Shown here: positions 41,521 through 49,467 of the stretch, in pieces
How positions within the stretch are numbered: the stretch's first letter is position 1
Layout: every line of letters begins with the position of its first letter
DNA from: JAZDLX01 sp964538455
GTDB taxonomy: Bacteria; Electryoneota; Electryoneia; Electryoneales; Electryoneaceae
Direction of reading: 5' to 3'
Assembly (NCBI GenBank): GCA_964538455.1
Contig: CAZIDZ010000001.1
Location: forward strand, 124,001-188,000
DNA length: 64,000 nt
Made by a program: the position numbers and the translations under genes
The notes under the pieces: generated by a model
Databases searched by the model: none
Told to the model about the DNA's origin: nothing
Seen by the model: the letters and a program-made list of their open reading frames with translations, nothing else

Positions 41521-43218
41521 ATGAAAAGGAATCTGCGCAGGATACTTCCGCTCTTCTTGGTTCTTCTGCTCTCCGTTTCCGCTGAAGGGTTTGAACCGCA
41601 GGCGTGGTGGATTTTCCTCCGTGACCGCCAAACGGACTCGCAGGCGTGTGAACAGGCGCTGAACTCCCTTTCCACCAAAACGCGGGAGAGGCGCCTTCGC
41701 GCCCAAGGGAAAGTCCTGTTCGATACAGATCTTCCCCCTCTGAAAAGCTCGGTAGATCGCATTTCATCAATGGTGACAAGGGTTCGAACGGTAAGCCGCT
41801 GGTTGAATGCGGTTTCCGTGGAAGCCACCCCGGAACAGGTCCGCGCGGTTGCAGCGCTGCCAGATGTCCGCGCTGTTCGCCCGGTTGCCGGATGGCGCCG
41901 TTTCAGGCCGGAGCCGGCTCCGGCTGCGGCCCCTCGGATTCGTTTCCGTACAGCAGTATCTGATTCATTGCACAGGATTTATGGCGGCGCGACGGAACAG
42001 ATCGCGCAAATCAGGGTGGACAGCGTACACGCGTTGGGCTACACAGGCGAGGGGGTCGTGATCGCTTTTCTTGATGCTGGTTTCCATGGCATACGCTCTC
42101 ATGTCGCCTTCAAACATCTCGATATCATCGACACACTTGATGCAGTGACCACTTCTGGGGCTGAGGATTTTTATTCAAACCACCATGGCGGGGCGGTAGT
42201 CTCGACGGTCGCTGCAACCGACACCGGTCGCATGGTTGGAGTTGCGCCTAAGGCTTCGGTGCTGCTCGCCCGGACAGAAGACGAGACAACCGACTCAACC
42301 GAGTATCCCCAAGAGGAAGACTTTTGGGTATCGGGGCTCGAATGGGCGGAAAATAAAGGTGCGGATCTTGTTTCAACGAGTCTCGGCTATCGCTGGTGGT
42401 ACGACGGCGGAGGCTATACCAAGGACGATATGAACGGCGACATGGCGGTGACCACAATTGCCGCTGATGCTGCCGCGGCGCGAGGTCTGTTGGTGGTTGC
42501 CTCGGCGGGAAACGCAAGCGGCGCGGATCTGATGAACGACACTTCGATCGGCGCTCCGGCGGACGGAGATTCCGTGCTCACTGTTGGCGCTGTTGATTCA
42601 GCAGGAGTCCGCGCGTACTTCAGTTCCCAGGGGCCAACCGCGGACGGGAGGATCAAGCCGGACGTCGCGGCGAGGGGATACTACGATGCGATCGCGTACG
42701 TCTCCACCGATTCTTCGTACGGCTCGGGCAGCGGAACATCGTTTTCCTGCCCACTCGTCGCAGGAGTGGTTGCCCTGATGCTCCAGGCGAACCCGAACCT
42801 GCAGCCGATGGACATCATCAACATTCTACACCAGACCGGGAGCCAGGCGGAGAATCCAGACAATGCGCTGGGGTGGGGAATTGTGAATGCGAAAGCCGCT
42901 GTGATCCGAGCGTTGGGATATTCCATTACGAGTGTTTATCACGATTCACCCGAGCCGAAAAAATTCACCCTTGCCCCGATATGGCCGAATCCCACAAACG
43001 GCGTGGCGCGGCTAAGCGTCGAGACCACACGTGGAGGCAGCGCCAAACTTCTTCTCTATAACCTGCTTGGACGTGTGGTGCTGAGCCGGGAGACCGTGCT
43101 CAGCGCGGGCTCGAATTTTATCAGTATCAATTTCGACGGACTTGCCTCAGGTGTGTACGTGGCGCGTGTCGAAATCGGGGGCCAGACGCAGGCGCGAAGG
43201 ATTGTCCTCGTTCGATAG
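41521..43218 (+). CDS. Secreted subtilisin-like protease (S8) with type IX sorting tail
   Basis: 565 aa from ATG 41521; an in-frame start at 41491 is less likely because the signal peptide (ILPLFLVLLLSVSA) begins at 41521. The triad is Asp in IAFLDAGFHG (about 185), His in the NHHGGAVVSTVAA segment (about 221-222) and Ser in GSGTSFSCPLVAG (about 407). The His box lacks the usual G-T-H order, as in many Bacteroidetes-type S8 enzymes. The C-terminus (WPNPTNGVARLSV ... GVYVARVEIGG ... RRIVLVR) is a type IX sorting signal. It resembles the protease at 28498 in plan but lacks its extra beta domains. Confidence 0.9.
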   Translation: MKRNLRRILPLFLVLLLSVSAEGFEPQAWWIFLRDRQTDSQACEQALNSLSTKTRERRLRAQGKVLFDTDLPPLKSSVDRISSMVTRVRTVSRWLNAVSVEATPEQVRAVAALPDVRAVRPVAGWRRFRPEPAPAAAPRIRFRTAVSDSLHRIYGGATEQIAQIRVDSVHALGYTGEGVVIAFLDAGFHGIRSHVAFKHLDIIDTLDAVTTSGAEDFYSNHHGGAVVSTVAATDTGRMVGVAPKASVLLARTEDETTDSTEYPQEEDFWVSGLEWAENKGADLVSTSLGYRWWYDGGGYTKDDMNGDMAVTTIAADAAAARGLLVVASAGNASGADLMNDTSIGAPADGDSVLTVGAVDSAGVRAYFSSQGPTADGRIKPDVAARGYYDAIAYVSTDSSYGSGSGTSFSCPLVAGVVALMLQANPNLQPMDIINILHQTGSQAENPDNALGWGIVNAKAAVIRALGYSITSVYHDSPEPKKFTLAPIWPNPTNGVARLSVETTRGGSAKLLLYNLLGRVVLSRETVLSAGSNFISINFDGLASGVYVARVEIGGQTQARRIVLVR

Positions 43219-43273
43219 CGGCGGGTGATGAGGCCGCGCGAGGAGAGTCTCGAGATGTCTCCCTACTGGATTT

Positions 43274-44344
43274 TCACGTTGTCCCGGTTTGACGCACGCC
43301 AGGGAGGTTCAGCGAGCGCGCCGCGAGCTGCCCGCAGGCGGCGGAGACGTCTCGTCCTCGGCTTTTGCGGAGTACGACGGTGCGTCCCAGGCTCGCCAAC
43401 TTTGCCGCAACCCGTTCCACCGCAACCTCGCCGGCACGGTGGAAATTCCCGGCAGCCTCGTTATAGCGGAGCAGGTTCACTTTTGAAGGAAGGTCGCCGA
43501 TCCAGCGGTGCAGCGCCTTGACATCCGCGTCGCTGTCGTTCAACCCGTCCGCCACCAGCAACGCAACCGTGATCCGGTGTTTTGTCGCGCGGGCGTACTC
43601 CATTAAAGCCTCGTGGTTTTCCTCGAGTGAAAAACGCCCGGCGACAGGAAGCAGCTCTTTGCGAACCTCCTCGTGTGGAGACGCGATCGAGAAAACCAGT
43701 TTGGGCGGATGTGGGTAGTTGGCGAGTTCGCGCACCTTGTTCGGCAGCCCGACAGTGGAGAGAGTGACCTTGCGCTTCGAGAGCGCGATGCCATCCGGGT
43801 CTGTCAGTGTGTCCCAGGATTTCATCACCTCGTGCAGGTTGGCGAGCGGCTCGCCCATGCCCATGAAAACGGCGTTGGTAATCGGACGGGGGGAGTGGCT
43901 GCGGACCGCGAGGAACGTGCCGACAATTTCCCCTGCGGTCATCGATCGTTTCAGGCCGAGTAGTCCCGTCGCGCAGAAGGTGCAGGCGAAAGCACATCCC
44001 ACCTGTGAGGAGAGGCATACAGTCACACGATCTTCGGCGGGGATGTAAACCGCCTCCACGCGCTCGCCATCTTCGAGTTCGAAAAGGTATTTCGTCGCCG
44101 TGTCGAGACCGTCACCGGTCACGGCTTCGAGGATTTTCGGCAGACCAACGCGATAGCGTTTGGAAAGCTCGATGCGGAGATCCCGGGAAAGGTCGGTCAT
44201 TTCGTCGAAATCGCCGACGGCGCGACGATGGATCCATGCATGAATCTGGCGGCCGTGGAATGGGCGCCGTCCCATCGCAACCATTAGCTCTTCCATCTCC
44301 CCGCGCGTCAGCTCGATCAGCGGTCTTGTCTCTTCTTGTCCCAT
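43274..44344 (-). CDS. rlmN: 23S rRNA A2503 / tRNA A37 C2-methyltransferase RlmN
   Basis: Radical-SAM methyltransferase. ATG 44344 with GGGGAG about 7 nt upstream gives 356 aa; the longer frame to 44509 overlaps the CPBP gene and is rejected. The cluster motif CAFACTFCATG (C-x-x-x-C-x-x-C) and VFMGMGEPLANL are diagnostic. PFHGRQIHAWIHRR at the N-terminus and LRKSRGRDVSAACGQL with the second catalytic cysteine are present. It ends convergent with protease 2, 55 nt away. Confidence 0.94.
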   Translation of the reverse strand: MGQEETRPLIELTRGEMEELMVAMGRRPFHGRQIHAWIHRRAVGDFDEMTDLSRDLRIELSKRYRVGLPKILEAVTGDGLDTATKYLFELEDGERVEAVYIPAEDRVTVCLSSQVGCAFACTFCATGLLGLKRSMTAGEIVGTFLAVRSHSPRPITNAVFMGMGEPLANLHEVMKSWDTLTDPDGIALSKRKVTLSTVGLPNKVRELANYPHPPKLVFSIASPHEEVRKELLPVAGRFSLEENHEALMEYARATKHRITVALLVADGLNDSDADVKALHRWIGDLPSKVNLLRYNEAAGNFHRAGEVAVERVAAKLASLGRTVVLRKSRGRDVSAACGQLAARSLNLPGVRQTGTT

Positions 44345-44383
44345 CGAACTCCCCGGTGGTGAACACGGCGGCAAGATAGCGAA

Positions 44384-44424
44384 AGCCCGGCCGTGGCACA
44401 GGGCATCATGTGCACAACCGGGCT
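44384..44424 (-). terminator. Hairpin after the CPBP protease gene
   Basis: AGCCCGG (44384-44390) pairs with CCGGGCT (44418-44424), and the loop can extend the stem with GTGGCACA/TGTGCAC. On the minus strand it is followed by TTTCGC, a short T-run. It lies in the 109-nt gap between the large protease gene and rlmN. Confidence 0.5.
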
Positions 44425-44453
44425 CCGCGTGAGAACGAAATTGTTCTTGGCGA

Positions 44454-47400
44454 TCAGGCCGCTTTTGCCCTCCTGCCGAACACGATCCAGACCACTGGAA
44501 TCGCAACAATTAAGACCATGCCGAACCATGCCGCCGGCGCGGATTTAGGGAACACGGAAAGTCCTTTTACTGCGTCCGGCAGAGATGCGAGCAACCAGGC
44601 AGACAGCGCCAGCCGTGCCACACTGCCACGGACCCAGAAATGCAGCACGGCCCATCCAAACAGCACGACGAGCGCGGACACGCAAATGGAAATGAGGAAT
44701 TCACCGAACCCCACAGCGCCCGTATTCTGCAACGCGAACGCCAGCAGCACCAGAAGCAGAGCCCGCAACGCCGTTGCTTTGAACGGACCCTTCCAAAGGT
44801 GAACCGTAATCATGGCGATGGCGGCGTAAAGCCCCGTGTTCATCAGTCCGTCCCCGGCGAGGGCGAGTGCGGTCAAGGGGCCGCCGAACACGTCCGGGAT
44901 CGACCACCCGTCGAAGACCGACCAGGCTGGTTTCAGATACGTCAACCACCCCTCGAGACCTGATAGCAGCGCCAGCGCGCCCAGCGCGGCGACTGCGGAC
45001 GCAGCGAGATCGACGATCGAACTGTCGCGGGTTGGATGTGCTATGCCCGCTAGAGAACGCGGGAAAAGTGCGTCAGCGGCGGCGAAGAGAAGCACGAAGA
45101 AACCGTAAATGGCGATGGTAGAAATGACAATCAAGACGATGCTGGAACCGACGAAGACATTCCACGGGATTTGTGTGCTGAAGAAGTACGTCTGCTGAAG
45201 CTGATAAGCCATGTTCGGCAGTACGAGCAGGTGGAGAACCGCGGGTACCAGCGCGTAGAGGGCGGCCTTTTTCCAGCTGACGGAGCCTTTGCGCGTGCGA
45301 AGCAGCAGGATAATGAGCGCATAACCTGCTATAAGCGCCTGTAAAATGAACACAACGACACGTTTTGCGGTTCGCATGCCGGTGCTTGCCGTCCGGTCGC
45401 GCTCCCAGGATTCGGGGACTTTATCGTGGGGCGTGTTCATCACGGAGACGTAGGATCCGTCCACCGACCCACTCCAGCGCAAACGTGCCTCGCCGAGAAC
45501 GCGGGGGTCGTCGGGCGGTGCCTCGTACTCGAAGGAATAATCGAGCCGCGACGGCCTTCCCTGCTGACTCTGGTCCACGACCGAAAGTCGGGAAACATCA
45601 ACACCAGCGCGGATAAACGCCGATTCCACCGAGGCTAGCGCGCTGTCCATCATAAGCGAATCACTGGGCATTTCCTCGGGCAGCATCGCGGACATGTAGA
45701 CCACATTTCCCGTCCTCCCGTGGACCAGGCCCCAATAGCGGAGACGGCTACCACGAGTCCAGGCGCGCACCGTCCAGCGCCCGACCCCCATCAGGGTGTC
45801 AAAACGCTGATTGAACGCTTCGACAGTGGGCAGATGTTTCAACGCCCACGCCTCTTCGCTGGCCGGGCCAGGGTTGCCACCGCCGAGGAATGGCTTGATA
45901 ATCAGGGTGTCCGGATCGGCCCACCCCGACGCTCGAAGGCTGTCGGCAAAGGATCGCTCGGCAGTATTCCCGGAGACCGTGAATTTCAGGAAGCTGCCAA
46001 GTTTTTCCTTGGGTTGAACCAGGAACGCGAGCACCACGATAGCGATCGGTAACAACTTTAAAAACAGAGAAAGAGGAGGAGGTTGTACGCCTGCCTCGGT
46101 GCTCACGGCGGACGCTTCCGCCTCCAGCCCGGGAGTGGGCGGCGCTCCCTCCGCTTCTTCCGGCGACGGGGCGGAAGCTAAGTCTGCGTTGGTCAGGCCT
46201 GTTTCCGGGAGAAATGTACCGGTGCGCAGGTAAGCAGCGAGGGTCAGGATTAACGGGATTGCCACAAGCCCGGCGCCTACCGCCGCGGTCAGTACGAAGT
46301 AAAGATTTCCGCTGTCTAAAAGAAGAAATGCGGTATAGAAGGCATCTACGGTGTAGTGCCAGATAAGTGTGGCGAGGATTCCGAACCGCAGGAAAATCAC
46401 GCCGACAATCACACCAGCCACTCCGACTTCAACCCCGCGGATCCAGAACGGCTGGTTGGGGTAGGTGGCATGGCCAAATCCCCAGATAAAGGCGGGGATA
46501 ACCACGGCAAGCCAGGTGTACCGCCGCTTAAAGATTTTCTGCAGGAACGGGATGGAAAACATGCGGCTCATGAACTCTTCGCTGACGGCCGGCATGAAGC
46601 CGATCATCAGCACCGCGAGCCAGGGCATCGCCGTGTTGAGCAGGTTGTCGTACGGGATATCCGCCGGGCTCCACCCCCCGAACCGCTGGGCGATCAGGTA
46701 GAAGATGACCTGGTAGGCGAAGAAGAAAGCGGTCATTGTCACGCCGATCACAATGGAGATGAACGCGCCTTTTGTGCGAAGCCCGCGAAGCGTGAACATC
46801 GTCGGGAGAGAGGGAAGCTCGGGGTGAATCTCGCGAAAGATCGATTCCGCCGCAGCGGTGAGCAGCGCGATGACAACGCCAACGCCGATAGCTTGCAGCA
46901 ACCCGACGAGGATTTCCTCAATCAGGAAACCGCTCCAGGAAGCGGTTGTGTCGTAGCCATAGAGGGCGTTGGGAAGTCCGTTCAAGTGGTTGGCATAAAC
47001 CAGCACGACGGCGATTGCCCCGAAGATCAGGGCTGTTTTCCAGCGAACGTCCTTGGCGCGCAGCTTGAGCACAAAAATGGCGATGATCGCGACGAAGGTC
47101 AGCACGAGGAAAAGGCCGTCCACCGATCCCGCGAGTTGGTTGTAGCTGCGGAGTTTCGAATAGCTGGCCCGCCACACCTCCGGAACGTGCAGGTACTCGC
47201 GGTGGCCGCCTACCTGATCGCCGAGCAGGGTGACCTCATAGCGGTACTCGGAGCCTTCCACCGGAGTAAATCCGTTGACAAACCAGGTGAACGTCCAATC
47301 CGTGCGGTTGGGCCGCTTCTTCTGGACCCCATCGTGGAGGGTCACTGAATCAGCCTGAATTCCGAGCCTTCCGGTCAGGAACGACTCCGCGATCGCCTCA

Positions 47401-47852
47401 GCCTCATCACGGGAGAGGTTCGCCCCCTCGGCGTCCTCTTCGATCAGATGCTGCGCGGAGATCACCTCTCCGTCTGGAGAAACGAACACCCGCACCTCTT
47501 CCTTCTTACCGGGCACAAACCAACGGTGTCGCCAGGACCAGAGACGGATGGGGTCGCCGAAATATTCCTGCGCCTTTTTCAATCCGAGCTCTTTCTCCAG
47601 GAAAACTTTCGCCGTGTTGTCGTAGCCGAACACAGCGGCATGGTGAGCTCCTGCCGGGATCTCGATGCCGAGGCTGTCCAGCCAGGCCTCGGCGATCTGT
47701 CCCGCCTCGGACCGGGTGACGTTGAAGTCGATGGACGCTTCGGGCATCGCATCGTCAAACCAGGTGATGCCGACGAAGACGCTTGCGGCGAAGAGTACGA
47801 CGCACACCAGAATCAGCAGTCCGTCGCGACGGTTCAGTCGAATCGGGTTCAT
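44454..47852 (-). CDS. Very large CPBP-family membrane protease
   Basis: 1132 aa, far longer than usual CPBP proteins (200-300). An N-terminal TM is followed by a PepSY-like extracytoplasmic part (about 40-240). The membrane CPBP core has EEFMSR (about 424), FIWGFGHATY (about 455) and IWHYTVDAF (about 500), i.e. E-E-x-x-x-R, F-x-x-x-H and H-x-x-x-D. A Pro/Glu-rich linker, a second extracytoplasmic domain (about 640-870) and six or more TM helices follow. CPBP proteins include CAAX-type proteases; the substrate here is unknown. Confidence 0.87.
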   Translation of the reverse strand: MNPIRLNRRDGLLILVCVVLFAASVFVGITWFDDAMPEASIDFNVTRSEAGQIAEAWLDSLGIEIPAGAHHAAVFGYDNTAKVFLEKELGLKKAQEYFGDPIRLWSWRHRWFVPGKKEEVRVFVSPDGEVISAQHLIEEDAEGANLSRDEAEAIAESFLTGRLGIQADSVTLHDGVQKKRPNRTDWTFTWFVNGFTPVEGSEYRYEVTLLGDQVGGHREYLHVPEVWRASYSKLRSYNQLAGSVDGLFLVLTFVAIIAIFVLKLRAKDVRWKTALIFGAIAVVLVYANHLNGLPNALYGYDTTASWSGFLIEEILVGLLQAIGVGVVIALLTAAAESIFREIHPELPSLPTMFTLRGLRTKGAFISIVIGVTMTAFFFAYQVIFYLIAQRFGGWSPADIPYDNLLNTAMPWLAVLMIGFMPAVSEEFMSRMFSIPFLQKIFKRRYTWLAVVIPAFIWGFGHATYPNQPFWIRGVEVGVAGVIVGVIFLRFGILATLIWHYTVDAFYTAFLLLDSGNLYFVLTAAVGAGLVAIPLILTLAAYLRTGTFLPETGLTNADLASAPSPEEAEGAPPTPGLEAEASAVSTEAGVQPPPLSLFLKLLPIAIVVLAFLVQPKEKLGSFLKFTVSGNTAERSFADSLRASGWADPDTLIIKPFLGGGNPGPASEEAWALKHLPTVEAFNQRFDTLMGVGRWTVRAWTRGSRLRYWGLVHGRTGNVVYMSAMLPEEMPSDSLMMDSALASVESAFIRAGVDVSRLSVVDQSQQGRPSRLDYSFEYEAPPDDPRVLGEARLRWSGSVDGSYVSVMNTPHDKVPESWERDRTASTGMRTAKRVVVFILQALIAGYALIILLLRTRKGSVSWKKAALYALVPAVLHLLVLPNMAYQLQQTYFFSTQIPWNVFVGSSIVLIVISTIAIYGFFVLLFAAADALFPRSLAGIAHPTRDSSIVDLAASAVAALGALALLSGLEGWLTYLKPAWSVFDGWSIPDVFGGPLTALALAGDGLMNTGLYAAIAMITVHLWKGPFKATALRALLLVLLAFALQNTGAVGFGEFLISICVSALVVLFGWAVLHFWVRGSVARLALSAWLLASLPDAVKGLSVFPKSAPAAWFGMVLIVAIPVVWIVFGRRAKAA

Positions 47853-48201
47853 CGTTCCTCCGGATAATGTTCAGACGGGAACGTAGGTCACGAAATATGC
47901 GTTTCAAAGCATACGGCGCGGGACTGCAATGAAAACAAGCTTCCGGGAGTCCTGGGACGGGTCTCCGTGTCTCCTGGAGCGGTGGTCTCGAAGAGCTCGC
48001 GGAGTTGCTCGCAATTCGGCGTTTTTCGAACTTGTGGGCGGCGCGGAGAAGCGCGTCGCTTTTTCAAGCCCCCTTCGCCAGCAACCGGAGCCGGTGGCGA
48101 GGGGGGTCCTTGTCCATAAAACGTTGCAGCAATCCGGCAGAAAGAATGACGGGTCCCCGACGGTGTTCCCGCCGCATGAACGGTAAGCTCTGAGGAGAAA
48201 G
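47853..48201. other. Divergent gap between CPBP protease and TPR gene
   Basis: 349 nt. It must hold both promoters, but none is clear. A GAGGAG at 48192-48197 belongs to the downstream gene. An 85-codon frame at 47929-48186 (+) lacks family features and is probably not a gene. No repeats or RNA were seen. Confidence 0.5.
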
Positions 48202-49230
48202 GTGCGCAGGAGTAAAGAGACGGTTAGGGATCTTGCGAGGGTGCATCCGGCGGCCACTCCGATGCGCGACCCCGTTCGTTTTCGTATGAACCGGCACCAG
48301 CAGCTCGTGCTGGCGCTGGCTTCGCTGCTGTTGTTGCTGATCGCGCTGGTTCCGCCATGGAAAGCCGGGGGCACCGACCAGTTTCTTGGATTTTACCTGA
48401 TTATCGGCGCCAACGCGCAACAGGCGCTTCATTCCGGAAGCGCGAATGTTACCGTCCACACACCATTGCTGTCTCTGCTGCTTGGTTCCGTGTTGCTTGG
48501 GGCAGGGTTGCTGATCGGCGCGCTCGCGCTGACCCGTGAGGACTGGGCCGCGCTGATGACGCGAATGGCGCAGGATTCCGGAGTTCGGAACGCCGCCGAA
48601 GTCCCTGGATTGCTGTGGGCCGTTCGCGACCGTGTCGCCGACCGGGTGGAGCGGCTCCTGGCGAGTGTCGATTTCAATCTCGAGCGCGTGCGACCGGAGG
48701 ATTCGCAACGGCCCGTGCGAGCGTCTGGCCTGCAGCAGCATGTGCTGCGCCGCATCAGTGACGAACTTGCACGCGGGTCGGTGGCGAAGGCGGAAGAGTT
48801 GCTGATCCGGGTGCGGAACGATGCCCAGCGGAAGCACGGCGAAAACCATCCGTTCGTCGATGAGTTGGATTTTCGATACGCCAACCTTCTTCGCGACCGT
48901 GGGGAGCTGATCCAAGCGGAGGAGCTGTACCACCGCTGCATCGGCCGCCGTGAAGCGCTTTATGGGCAGGATGACCTCCGTGTGGCGACCGCGCTGCAGA
49001 GCTATGCGCGCCTGATGTTGCTGATGCGCCGCAGAGTGCTTTCGGAGCGGCTCGAACAGCTTGCCGCGAGGATTCGCGAAAGCAACCGCCGTCCGGCGAT
49101 AGACGCTTTGCCGGTATACGGGGATGGGCCGGTTCTCCCTGAAAAGATCTTGGCCTCCTCTGGGTTACTGGAAAACCAAGCAGATACGGGAAGAATGACG
49201 GGATATTCTGTCTCCTCAAATACGTCCTGA
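48202..49230 (+). CDS. Membrane-anchored tetratricopeptide protein
   Basis: 342 aa from GTG 48202, which follows GAGGAG; ATG 48262 or 48286 are alternatives. Two TM helices (QLVLALASLLLLLIALVPPW and LLSLLLGSVLLGAGLLIGAL) enclose a loop of about 45 residues. The cytoplasmic part ends in a TPR_12-like array (HPFVDELDFRYANLLRDRGE, AEELYHRCIGRREALYGQDD). It is probably a scaffold. No enzymatic motif is seen. A lipoprotein gene follows after 237 nt. Confidence 0.75.
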   Translation: MRRSKETVRDLARVHPAATPMRDPVRFRMNRHQQLVLALASLLLLLIALVPPWKAGGTDQFLGFYLIIGANAQQALHSGSANVTVHTPLLSLLLGSVLLGAGLLIGALALTREDWAALMTRMAQDSGVRNAAEVPGLLWAVRDRVADRVERLLASVDFNLERVRPEDSQRPVRASGLQQHVLRRISDELARGSVAKAEELLIRVRNDAQRKHGENHPFVDELDFRYANLLRDRGELIQAEELYHRCIGRREALYGQDDLRVATALQSYARLMLLMRRRVLSERLEQLAARIRESNRRPAIDALPVYGDGPVLPEKILASSGLLENQADTGRMTGYSVSSNTS

Positions 49231-49467
49231 AGCTGGAGGAAATGTGCTTTAGGACACATCTTTGTCACATCGTTCCTGACGAACTTGCATAGCGTAGATG
49301 AATATCCTGTGCTGAACGGGCAGAAAATCGGGATGCTTGATTCCGATCATGTGGAAACAAGGAGAAAAAATCGGCTGGAAGCGCCAGTCATTTCAAGCGC
49401 GCTCCTTCCGTTCATAACCGTGTGCCTCTGACGTAATGTTGGGTGGCAAACTGTGAGAGGTGAGAGC

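Noticed and set aside
46356..47348. 330-codon plus-strand frame opposite the CPBP gene
   Set aside because: Highly charged composition typical of the antisense of a membrane protein.
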